Assembly (NCBI GenBank): GCA_934590505.1
Contig: CAKTPC010000086.1
Location: 1-8,330 of the forward strand
Length of the DNA stretch: 8,330 nucleotides
Origin: an uncultured Oscillospiraceae bacterium
GTDB lineage: Bacteria > Bacillota > Clostridia > Oscillospirales > Oscillospiraceae
Reading direction: 5' to 3'
Below are positions 1 to 5,622 of this stretch, piece by piece. The notes beneath the pieces were generated by a model that worked only from the letters and a program-made list of their open reading frames with translations, was not told the DNA's origin and made no database searches. Made by a program: the position numbers and the translations under genes. How positions within the stretch are numbered: position 1 is the stretch's first letter; each line of letters opens with the position of its first letter.

Positions 1-848
1 AGCTCCATCTTGGTGCCCTTGAAAGCGGTCTCGGTGATCTCGCCGTCCTCATCGAAGCTGATGTTGGGCTGGGTTGCGTCGTTGACGGCAGCAAGGATCT
101 TTCCGTCAGCACCTACAACGGCTGCGCCGAACTCGGTGTACATCTTGACGACGCCGTCAGCGTCAGCGGTGGGATCGGTGGACTCGGCAGCGCTGGTCTT
201 TGCGGCCAGACCGAGGGTGAAGGTGCCGTCAGAGGTGAAGCTCATGGTGTTGACATCGCTGCAGGCCTTGACAATGGCATCGATGAAGCCAGTGATCTGC
301 ATGGTGCAGGAAGCGTAAAGAGTCTCGTCAGCTGCGACGGAGTAGCCGTGATCGTTCTGAACGGTCTCGATGGCAGCGACCTCTTCAGCGGTCTTGCCGA
401 CAACGTACTCTTCAACAGCCTTTGCCTGAGCGTCCCACTCGGCTATAGCGTTGCCGTAGGCGACCATGCCGTAATCATCGCCGAGCTCCATCTTGGTCTT
501 GAACTCAGCTGCGGTGTCGACAGTGCCCTCGGAGATATCCATCTTGCTCTGTGCGCAGTCGAGACGGCAGAGGACTATCTTGCCCTCGGCGTCGAGAACG
601 ACGGCGGCGACAGTAGCGTCGACCTGAGCATTGCCGGTCTTGGAAGAATCCATATTGAGGGAAACGCCCATGCCGAGAGTGTACTCACCGCCGGCAGCGG
701 GAGCTTCGGTAGCTGCATCCGCAGCGGGAGCCTCAGTCGCCGTATCGGCGGCGGGGGCTTCGGTCGCCGCGGGGGCGGCGGACTGGCCGCAGGCAGCCAG
801 CGCAAAAATCATGCAAAGTGCAAGAACAAGTGCAAGAATCTTTTTCAT
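1..848 (-). CDS. Lipoprotein with duplicated domain, unknown function (3' end outside window)
   Basis: The reading frame is open from an ATG at 848 down to base 1, giving 282 codons with no stop, so the C-terminus lies outside the window. Residues 1-20 form a lipoprotein signal peptide: MKK, a hydrophobic core, then the lipobox LAAC with Cys20. Residues 27-54 are a low-complexity linker with three copies of a nine-residue ATEAPAAD-type unit. The rest is two copies of one domain, about residues 56-128 and 210-282. Both begin YTLG/FTLG, have EGKI or DGKI in the middle and end FK-TKMEL/FKGTKMEL. A spacer with EEYVVGKT and a conserved-looking ADETLYASCTMQI stretch separates them. A GGAGG ribosome binding site lies 10 bases before the ATG and a consensus promoter lies upstream. 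It is probably a membrane-anchored extracytoplasmic protein. I do not recognise the family; a sensor or ligand-binding role is possible but nothing shows it. Confidence 0.9.
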   Translation of the reverse strand, partial: MKKILALVLALCMIFALAACGQSAAPAATEAPAADTATEAPAADAATEAPAAGGEYTLGMGVSLNMDSSKTGNAQVDATVAAVVLDAEGKIVLCRLDCAQSKMDISEGTVDTAAEFKTKMELGDDYGMVAYGNAIAEWDAQAKAVEEYVVGKTAEEVAAIETVQNDHGYSVAADETLYASCTMQITGFIDAIVKACSDVNTMSFTSDGTFTLGLAAKTSAAESTDPTADADGVVKMYTEFGAAVVGADGKILAAVNDATQPNISFDEDGEITETAFKGTKME

Positions 849-882
849 ATTTGATTTGCCTCCATATTTTTGAGATAACTTA

Positions 883-908
883 GTATACGAAAAATCTATC
901 TCGTATAT
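883..908 (-). promoter_or_regulatory. Inverted repeat at the transcript start of the lipoprotein gene
   Basis: The arms GTATACGA (883-890) and TCGTATAT (901-908) are complementary over seven of eight positions, with a 10-base centre. The repeat falls just downstream of the -10 box, where it could be a repressor operator or a hairpin at the 5' end of the mRNA. The sequence does not say which. Confidence 0.4.
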
Positions 909-916
909 CATGCTGG

Positions 917-945
917 ATTATAGCAGGCTTATGCACATTTGTCAA
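917..945 (-). promoter_or_regulatory. Sigma-70 type promoter of the lipoprotein gene
   Basis: Read on the minus strand, TTGACA (945-940) and TATAAT (922-917) are separated by exactly 17 bases. Both hexamers match the consensus perfectly. Transcription should start near 910, leaving an untranslated leader of about 60 bases before the ATG at 848. Confidence 0.88.
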
Positions 946-956
946 TTATTCAACAA

Positions 957-988
957 TCAAAATTTTGACATCTTTGGCAGTCAAAATT
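957..988. promoter_or_regulatory. Inverted repeat upstream of the -35 box (candidate operator)
   Basis: AATTTTGAC (961-969) and GTCAAAATT (980-988) are perfect 9-base inverted arms with a 10-base spacer. The left arm is also part of a 12-base perfect palindrome at 957-968. The element ends about 12 bases upstream of the lipoprotein promoter's -35 box, a usual place for an activator or upstream regulator site. No regulator family is identified. Confidence 0.4.
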
Positions 989-1000
989 GGACCGAATGCA

Positions 1001-1414
1001 AGCAGCTTGAACAAACGGTTCAGACGGTGCATGCAGGGCGGCGTTTTCGCTCAATACAGGCAGGACTACCTAAGTGCACGGAAGAGCGCAAAGAAAAATG
1101 CGGAAACATAATCAGCTATGCAGCGCCTTAGCACCGAGATAGAAACGCCCGCATGGATCGAGAGCTTCAGCTGCAGCGAACTGATTGGAGACTATTTCCA
1201 TACCGCGGCACGAGTCAGGAAAATTTCCCGTATCCGTATTTCTCAGAGGAGGATGCAGATATTCTGCGCAGCATAGTGTACTGCACGGCCGGGGCAGTTA
1301 TCGGTATAATCACGCTGGCGGGCACCCCCAGGCCTTGAGGGCAAGGGGGGCGCGGAGGACGCGGCGCGGGAGATACAGAGCAAAATGAACATTTACCTTG
1401 CCGAGCAGGGTTAG
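1001..1414 (+). pseudogene. Decayed gene with a nonsense codon and two frameshifts
   Basis: No single frame is long, yet three segments join into one protein-like sequence. The first frame (1001 onward) gives VFAQYRQDYLSARKSAKKN, meets a TAA at 1109-1111, then continues in the same frame with QRLSTEIETPAWIESFSCSE and LIGDYFHTAARVRKISRI. Restoring one base near 1243 gives ISPEEDADILRSIVY and AGAVIGIITLAG. Removing one C from the C5 run near 1325 gives TPGLEGKGGAEDAAREIQSK and MNIYLAEQG, followed by TAG at 1412-1414. The product would be a helical domain of about 140 residues. No convincing start or ribosome binding site is seen and the 5' part may be missing. I do not recognise the family; the helical layout would suit the C-terminal half of a TetR-like regulator, but this is a guess. 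Assembly errors could explain the single-base lesions, less easily all three. Confidence 0.5.
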
Positions 1415-1427
1415 GCATGTAAAAATA

Positions 1428-1455
1428 ATGCGAGCCGCATAACTGCGGCTCGCAT
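1428..1455 (-). terminator. Intrinsic terminator of the ABC transporter operon (possibly bidirectional)
   Basis: ATGCGAGCCGCA (1428-1439) and TGCGGCTCGCAT (1444-1455) form a perfect 12-bp GC-rich stem with a 4-base loop. On the minus strand it follows the ATPase stop codon within about 16 bases and leads into TTATTTTTA. On the plus strand AAATATTTT follows, so it may also stop transcription from the decayed gene side. Confidence 0.85.
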
Positions 1456-1471
1456 AAATATTTTGTCATTA

Positions 1472-2218
1472 TTAAAGCACCTTGGAAAGGAAAGCCTGAG
1501 TGCGCGGCTCCTGCGGATGGTCGAACAGCTCCGCCGGGATGTTCTCCTCGACGATAGCGCCGCTGTCCATGAAGATCACACGGTCGGCGACCTCGCGGGC
1601 AAAGCCCATCTCATGCGTCACGACGACCATCGTCATGCCGTTATGCGCGAGCTGACGCATCAGGTCGAGCACTTCGCCGACCATCTCCGGGTCGAGCGCG
1701 GAGGTAGGCTCGTCAAAGAGCATGACCTCGGGTTCCATCGCAAGCGCACGCACGATAGCGATACGCTGCTTCTGTCCGCCGGAGAGCATGGCAGGATAGG
1801 TATCGGCCTTGTCGGAAAGATCAATGCGCTCCAAAAGCTCCATTGCGAGCTTATCGGCCTCAGCCTGAGTCTTGAGCTTCAGCGTGACAGGGGCGAGGGT
1901 GATGTTCTTCTTGACGGTCATGTTCGGGAAGAGGTTAAAGTGCTGGAAAACCATGCCCATCTTGCGGCGGTGCAGGTCGAGGTCGACCTTGGTGTCGGTA
2001 ATGTCCACGCCGTCAAAGATGACCTTGCCGGAGGTCGGAGTCTCCAGCAGATTCAGGCAGCGCAGCAGCGTCGACTTGCCGGAACCGGAGGGGCCGATTA
2101 TCGCGACGACCTCGCCGCGCGCAACGCTGATGCTGCAGTCGTTGAGGGCTTTGACGGCTCCGCCGTTATATTCCTTTATGATATGCTCTACACGGATAAG
2201 CTCACTGCTTGTCGCCAC
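1472..2218 (-). CDS. Polar amino acid ABC transporter ATP-binding protein (GlnQ/ArtP/HisP type)
   Basis: A 248-residue ATPase that powers import through the permease encoded just upstream. All ABC motifs are present and in order: Walker A GPSGSGKST (42-50), Q-loop Gln92 in VFQHFNLFPNMT, signature LSGGQKQR (145-152), Walker B VMLFDE with catalytic Glu170, D-loop SALD (173-176) and switch His202 in THEMGF. The FNLFPH/N-M-T and LFDEPTSALDPE wording is typical of the polar amino acid uptake subfamily; family length is normal. A small oddity is IVRALA where IARALA is usual. The start is GTG at 2218, supported by AGGAGG at 2226-2231 with a 7-base spacer. The gene overlaps the end of the permease gene by 17 bases, implying coupled translation. 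The substrate cannot be read from this subunit. Confidence 0.97.
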   Translation of the reverse strand: MATSSELIRVEHIIKEYNGGAVKALNDCSISVARGEVVAIIGPSGSGKSTLLRCLNLLETPTSGKVIFDGVDITDTKVDLDLHRRKMGMVFQHFNLFPNMTVKKNITLAPVTLKLKTQAEADKLAMELLERIDLSDKADTYPAMLSGGQKQRIAIVRALAMEPEVMLFDEPTSALDPEMVGEVLDLMRQLAHNGMTMVVVTHEMGFAREVADRVIFMDSGAIVEENIPAELFDHPQEPRTQAFLSKVL

Positions 2219-2933
2219 GGCGCATCCTCCTCTCTATTGCTTCGATCGCCTTGGAGGCGGGATAATTTATACAGAAATAGATGAGCGCTGCCATAGTATA
2301 CGGTGCAAGGGTTATATATGTCGTGGATGCAACGGCCTTTGCGCCGAACATAAGCTCCGCCATGCCGAGCATGGAGCAGATAGAGCTCTCCTTCACCATC
2401 GTGACGACCTCGTTTGCGAGAGCGGGGAGGACATTCTTTATCGCCTGCGGCAGTACAACGAGCTTCATGCCTTTCCATTTGGACAGGCCAAGGGAGCGCG
2501 CAGCTTCCATCTGTCCCGCATCAACGGCAAGGATGCCTGCCCTGAATATCTCCGCGACGTAGGCGGAGCTGTTGAGTGCGAGCGCAACAACGCCGGGGAC
2601 AAAGCGGCTGAGATCAACAAAGCCGAATATCGTGATGCGCGGAATGGATATCGCACCGAACAGGCCGAAGTATATGATAGACAGCTGCACCAGCAGCGGA
2701 GTAGAACGGAACACGGCTATGTATGCCCCCGAAAGGGACTTGATGAACCTGTTCCTGCTCAGCCTCATAAGCGCCAGCAGCAATGCCGGGATAACGGCAA
2801 GCGCGACGGATACGATCGCGAGCAGCAGCGTATACTCCACGCCCTGCACAAAAAAAGCGCCGTACTTCGGCAGGAATGAGAAGTTAAAGAAGCTGGCGGG
2901 ACTCATGTCCTTAAATAGGTTGCTCCACCACAT
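2202..2933 (-). CDS. Polar amino acid ABC transporter permease (HisM/GlnP type)
   Basis: A 243-residue inner-membrane subunit that forms the translocation path, probably as a homodimer since only one permease gene is present. Hydrophobic segments lie at roughly 30-56, 70-93, 111-130 and 205-228. FRSTPLLVQL (75-84) is the family's conserved R-x-T-P-x-x-x-Q motif. The coupling helix EAA loop spans about 128-163: EAA at 143-145, Gly149 and LPQA at 161-164, the contact for the ATPase. The ATG at 2933 follows a weak GAAGGG ribosome binding site about 11 bases away. It lies 177 bases after the binding-protein gene, with its own likely promoter in that gap, and its last 17 bases overlap the ATPase gene. 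Confidence 0.95.
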   Translation of the reverse strand: MWWSNLFKDMSPASFFNFSFLPKYGAFFVQGVEYTLLLAIVSVALAVIPALLLALMRLSRNRFIKSLSGAYIAVFRSTPLLVQLSIIYFGLFGAISIPRITIFGFVDLSRFVPGVVALALNSSAYVAEIFRAGILAVDAGQMEAARSLGLSKWKGMKLVVLPQAIKNVLPALANEVVTMVKESSICSMLGMAELMFGAKAVASTTYITLAPYTMAALIYFCINYPASKAIEAIERRMRRGDKQ

Positions 2934-2978
2934 GAAAGATGTTTCCCTTCAATTTATATATTTACCACAGGGCATATT

Positions 2979-3008
2979 ATCGTAACACGGTTTATGCCGT
3001 AATGTCAA
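2979..3008 (-). promoter_or_regulatory. Internal promoter for the permease-ATPase pair
   Basis: On the minus strand a perfect -35 TTGACA (3008-3003) is followed after 18 bases by TACGAT (2984-2979), a four-of-six -10 box carrying the extended -10 TG motif (TGTTACGAT). It sits downstream of the intercistronic hairpin and about 45 bases before the permease ATG, so it could supply transcripts independent of the binding-protein gene. Confidence 0.5.
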
Positions 3009-3047
3009 CCGACACAGGCAGTTTTTTGACGGATACAGGATTAAATA

Positions 3048-3080
3048 ACGGAGCAAAGCCTTTTTACGGCTTTGCTCCGT
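3048..3080 (-). terminator. Intercistronic hairpin after the binding-protein gene
   Basis: ACGGAGCAAAGCC (3048-3060) and GGCTTTGCTCCGT (3068-3080) form a perfect 13-bp stem with a 7-base loop, about 30 bases after the binding-protein stop codon. The minus-strand bases that follow, TATTTAATCC, are only a weak U-tract. It is therefore either a leaky terminator or a 3' stabilising stem. Both would give more binding protein than membrane subunits, as is usual for such importers. Confidence 0.7.
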
Positions 3081-3110
3081 ATAGTCAGCGATCCATTTCA
3101 GGCGGCCTTA

Positions 3111-3950
3111 TCAGCCCTCTGCGGTGACCTCAACTGCGACGTCAGCCAGAGAATCAGCATTGGCGATGAATTCATCGACCTTGTTGTTCTTCAGCATATC
3201 AGCGATTGCCTCGTTGATGCCGGGGAGCAGACCCTTGGGGTCGCCCTTTGCAACTGCGATGCAGTAAGGAAGAGCTTCGCCGAGCTCGATGTCAGCAACG
3301 ACGAGGTCGGGGTTGGATTCGGCGTACTGCATTGCGACGGAGCCGTCGAGGACAACTGCGTCGACCTTATCGTTGACGAGCTGGTTGACAGCATCAGTAA
3401 CGACCTGCAGAGAAACGAGGTTTGCACCCGGCATATCGTTCTTGACGATGTCTTCCTTGGTGGTAGCGGTCTGAGCGGCAACGGACTTGCCGTTGAAAGA
3501 TTCAAGAGAGGTGTACTCGTCGGCCTTGTCAGCCTTGATGAGGATCATTGCGGGATAGTCGGTGTAGTAGGGATCGGAGAAGTCAGCAGCGTTCAGACGC
3601 TCCTCGGTGGCTTCCATAGCGGCGATGACTATATCGAAGTCGCCCTTCTGGAGGCTTGCCAGCAGGTAATCAAAGCCCATGTTTTCGACCTTCAGTTCCT
3701 TACCGGTGTAATCGGCAATGTACTGTGCGACAGAGACATCGATACCGCCGTAGACCATGCTGCCGTCAGCATCGGGATACATGAACTCATACGGAGCATA
3801 GTCAGCAGAGGTGCCCATGACGAGGGTCTCGGCTGCGGGGGCTGCATCGGATGCCGCGCTATCGGCAGCGGGGGTGCTGGAGCTGGAGCCGCAGGCGCAC
3901 AGGGCGACTGCCATTGCAAGAACCAGAAGCAGTGCAGTGATCTTTTTCAT
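3111..3950 (-). CDS. Polar amino acid ABC transporter substrate-binding lipoprotein
   Basis: A 279-residue extracytoplasmic binding protein of the bacterial SBP family 3 (HisJ/FliY/GlnH fold). Residues 1-20 are a signal peptide ending in the lipobox LCAC with lipidated Cys20, then a Ser/Ala/Asp/Pro-rich tether to about residue 41. The ligand domain begins LVMGTSADYAPYEF (43-56). It contains GGIDVSVA (68-75), the usual G-x-D-V-D-L-A motif, and ATEERLNAADFSDPYY (114-129), in which Arg118 is the usual carboxylate contact. It also has VAAQTATT (157-164) and VVLDGS with Asp202, the expected amino-group anchor. The ATG at 3950 has GAGGAG a few bases upstream and a consensus promoter. It is the first gene of the importer operon. 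The ligand is not certain: an ARG-box-like site over its start suggests arginine or a related basic amino acid, which is inference. Confidence 0.95.
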   Translation of the reverse strand: MKKITALLLVLAMAVALCACGSSSSTPAADSAASDAAPAAETLVMGTSADYAPYEFMYPDADGSMVYGGIDVSVAQYIADYTGKELKVENMGFDYLLASLQKGDFDIVIAAMEATEERLNAADFSDPYYTDYPAMILIKADKADEYTSLESFNGKSVAAQTATTKEDIVKNDMPGANLVSLQVVTDAVNQLVNDKVDAVVLDGSVAMQYAESNPDLVVADIELGEALPYCIAVAKGDPKGLLPGINEAIADMLKNNKVDEFIANADSLADVAVEVTAEG

Positions 3951-3975
3951 TTTCTTATCTCCTCAATAATTAAAT

Positions 3976-3999
3976 TTTCCATATAACTTTCCATATAAC
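3976..3999 (-). repeat. Tandem 12-bp direct repeat in the leader of the binding-protein gene
   Basis: Two perfect adjacent copies of TTTCCATATAAC on the plus strand (GTTATATGGAAA in the direction of transcription). They lie between the promoter and the ribosome binding site, inside the untranslated leader. They could be a tandem protein-binding site or a recent slippage duplication. Confidence 0.6.
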
Positions 4000-4006
4000 G
4001 CTCAGA

Positions 4007-4024
4007 AATAAATATATATTCATT
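4007..4024 (-). promoter_or_regulatory. ARG-box-like operator at the binding-protein transcript start
   Basis: Minus-strand AATGAATATATATTTATT matches the ArgR/AhrC consensus WNTGAATWWWWATTCANW at 17 of 18 positions; the one mismatch is T for C in the second half. It begins about 13 bases past the -10 box, covering the expected early transcribed region, where repression is plausible. The surrounding sequence is AT-rich, so a chance match is possible, and no second box at the usual 3-bp spacing is seen. Confidence 0.4.
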
Positions 4025-4036
4025 TGAGCTGCCCAG

Positions 4037-4065
4037 AGTATACATCTATATGCGAATATTGTCAA
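4037..4065 (-). promoter_or_regulatory. Sigma-70 type promoter of the amino acid importer operon
   Basis: TTGACA (4065-4060) and TATACT (4042-4037) on the minus strand with a 17-base spacer. The -35 box is perfect and the -10 box matches five of six positions. Transcription would start near 4030, giving a leader of about 80 bases before the ATG at 3950. Confidence 0.85.
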
Positions 4066-4216
4066 CTGTCGTTTTTGCTTAAATTCACGAAAGTTATGTT
4101 TTGCTTTTGTGAATATTGTTATATAACGTGTTTAAACATAGCATATCGGGGACGCAGGTCATTTTTCGCGAAGGCTTATGCTTCAAGCAAATCAGGCAAG
4201 CGACGCGAATTATGTC

Positions 4217-4245
4217 TTGCAGTATCGGGCATACTGCGATATAAT
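4217..4245 (+). promoter_or_regulatory. Probable promoter of the racemase gene
   Basis: A perfect -10 TATAAT (4240-4245) is preceded, with 17 bases between, by TTGCAG (4217-4222), a poor -35 box. The leader would be about 55 bases. The rest of the 3951-4306 gap holds the divergent importer promoter and operator-like sites; I see no gene there. Confidence 0.5.
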
Positions 4246-4306
4246 AAATTAATAAGCAGCACACTCTGCCAAGATAAATACAAATTCAGAGAAAGAATAG
4301 TTAAAA

Positions 4307-5428
4307 ATGAATATTCCTGTGAATAACTCGTATATTGAAGTGGATATGCAAACATTACGTGAGAATATGGCAGGCATTGCCGCCGCCATCACGCCCGGCA
4401 CCGGGATCATCCCTGTGCTCAAGGACAACGCTTACGGTTTCGGCCTCGTGCCTATCGCACGTGCGCTCGAACCGCTGGACTGCGTGCGCGGCTTTTCCGT
4501 GTCCCATGTTTCCGAGGGGCTTGAGCTGCGCAGCGGCGGCATAAACAAGGGCATCCTTGTGATGAACTCCGCGCTGCCATTCCAGCTTGAGGCAGCAGTC
4601 GAGGCCGGGCTCTCGCTCGCCTGCGGCCGCCCCGGATTTGCCACGGAGCTTCGGGCTGCGGCACACGCCGCAGGCAAGACGGCGCATATTCATATTAAAA
4701 TAGATACGGGGCTGCACCGCATCGGCTTTGTTCCCGGTGAAGAGCTCGGCGCTTTTATCACGGAGCTGCGCGCGTCCGGCGGCGAAATAACCGTGGACGG
4801 CGTGTTCTCCCATTTCTCTGCGCCTGAGTGCATCGAGCGAACAGAGGAAGAGTACGGACGCTTTCTTGATGGCATCGCTCAGCTCGAGCGCGCCGGGGTT
4901 CAGATACCGCTCCGGCATATCTCCTGCTCCGCCGCGTCTGAGCTTTACAGGAAGTTTGATTTGGACGCGGTGCGCATAGGCCGCCGCCTTTATATGGACT
5001 CCCCGGACAAGCCGACGGGGCTGGTAAAAGAGCTTGCGTCATGGCGCAGCTACGTCGCCGTTGTGCATGAGCGCCGCGCCGGGGAGCGCGTCGGCTATGG
5101 CGACGGGCTGATACTGGATAAGGACACGCGCGTCGCGACCGTCGGCATCGGCTACGGCGATGGGCTTTCTCACCGCTTTGCAGAAATGAACGCGCCGGTA
5201 CTGGTACGCGGCAAGACGGCGCATATAATCACCGTGTTCATGGATCAGTGCCTTGTTGATGTCACGGGAATAGACTGCGTCCCCGGCGACGAGGTGACGG
5301 TATTCGGCTATGACGGTCGCGGCGGGTATATCTCTTCCCAGTCTCAGGCGCTGCTGACAGGCGCGCTCGAGGGCTGCGGCATCACCTCCGGGCTCTCCAC
5401 GCGCGTTGCGAGGGTATATGTAGACTGA
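4307..5428 (+). CDS. alr: Alanine racemase-family PLP enzyme
   Basis: A 373-residue fold-type III PLP enzyme, normal family length, expected to interconvert L- and D-alanine for peptidoglycan. The N-terminal barrel carries SYIEVDMQTLRENM and the PLP lysine motif VLKDNAYGFG (Lys39, Tyr43; usually KANAYGHG). Next come HIKIDTGLHRIGF (Lys131, Arg138), FSHFSAPE, HISCSAASEL and VRIGRRLYM with Arg223. The C-terminal domain has GERVGYGDG with the second catalytic base Tyr264, GIGYGDGLSHR, and FMDQCLVDVTG with Met312-Asp313. Departures from the norm are Cys207 where Asn is usual (H-x-x-N-S-A), YMD for YG, and LSTRVARVY where the family has a Y-R-V-x-R. The last replaces the substrate-gate tyrosine (Tyr354 in the Geobacillus enzyme) with Thr365. 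Activity on a substrate other than alanine, such as serine, is possible. ATG at 4307 has only a weak GAGAAAG ribosome binding site. No operon partner. Confidence 0.9.
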   Translation: MNIPVNNSYIEVDMQTLRENMAGIAAAITPGTGIIPVLKDNAYGFGLVPIARALEPLDCVRGFSVSHVSEGLELRSGGINKGILVMNSALPFQLEAAVEAGLSLACGRPGFATELRAAAHAAGKTAHIHIKIDTGLHRIGFVPGEELGAFITELRASGGEITVDGVFSHFSAPECIERTEEEYGRFLDGIAQLERAGVQIPLRHISCSAASELYRKFDLDAVRIGRRLYMDSPDKPTGLVKELASWRSYVAVVHERRAGERVGYGDGLILDKDTRVATVGIGYGDGLSHRFAEMNAPVLVRGKTAHIITVFMDQCLVDVTGIDCVPGDEVTVFGYDGRGGYISSQSQALLTGALEGCGITSGLSTRVARVYVD

Positions 5429-5456
5429 GTAATAAAAAAGCAAACAGTGCAGATAC

Positions 5457-5493
5457 TAACGTTAGCACTCTTCTCAACAGAGTGCTAACGTTA
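5457..5493 (+). promoter_or_regulatory. CIRCE operator (HrcA binding site), extended arms
   Basis: TTAGCACTC (5462-5470), nine bases, GAGTGCTAA (5480-5488) is a perfect match to the CIRCE consensus. The complementarity extends five more bases on each side, giving 14-base perfect arms from TAACG to CGTTA. HrcA is known to repress heat-shock genes through this element. It lies 130 bases before the Hsp20 start and 28 bases after the racemase stop. TTTTT follows two bases after the stem, so the same inverted repeat may also terminate racemase transcripts. Confidence 0.95.
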
Positions 5494-5520
5494 ACTTTTT
5501 GTTCATATTTTTCGCTATAT

Positions 5521-5549
5521 TTGTTAATAATTGTGGGGTATCTTATATA
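5521..5549 (+). promoter_or_regulatory. Candidate promoter of the Hsp20 gene
   Basis: TTGTTA (5521-5526), 17 bases, TATATA (5544-5549). Both boxes match the consensus at about four of six positions. An alternative -10 box, GATACT at 5452-5457 (five of six), would place CIRCE at the transcript start, the usual HrcA geometry, but it lacks a good -35 box. The sequence does not decide between them. Confidence 0.35.
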
Positions 5550-5552
5550 CAC

Positions 5553-5580
5553 GATGAAACAAAAGAAATGAAGTTTCATC
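5553..5580 (+). promoter_or_regulatory. Hairpin in the 5' leader of the Hsp20 mRNA
   Basis: GATGAAAC (5553-5560) and GTTTCATC (5573-5580) are perfect 8-base arms around a 12-base purine-rich loop, lying 43 bases before the ATG. It does not include the GGAGG at 5608-5612, so it does not by itself block the ribosome. It may stabilise the mRNA. Confidence 0.4.
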
Positions 5581-5622
5581 CGAAAGTTAAATCAGTAAAT
5601 AAATTTTGGAGGTATATATATT

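Noticed and set aside
1463..2284. 273-codon plus-strand frame opposite the ATPase gene
   Set aside because: It is the antisense of a clear ABC ATPase; its His/Leu/Asp-rich composition comes from the codon bias of the real gene.
3072..3986. 304-codon plus-strand frame opposite the binding-protein gene
   Set aside because: The minus strand encodes a full substrate-binding lipoprotein with a promoter and ribosome binding site; the plus frame is its shadow.
4024..4326. 100-codon open frame upstream of the racemase
   Set aside because: It overlaps the divergent importer promoter and the racemase start, has no ribosome binding site and has Cys/Phe/Tyr-rich composition typical of AT-rich intergenic sequence.
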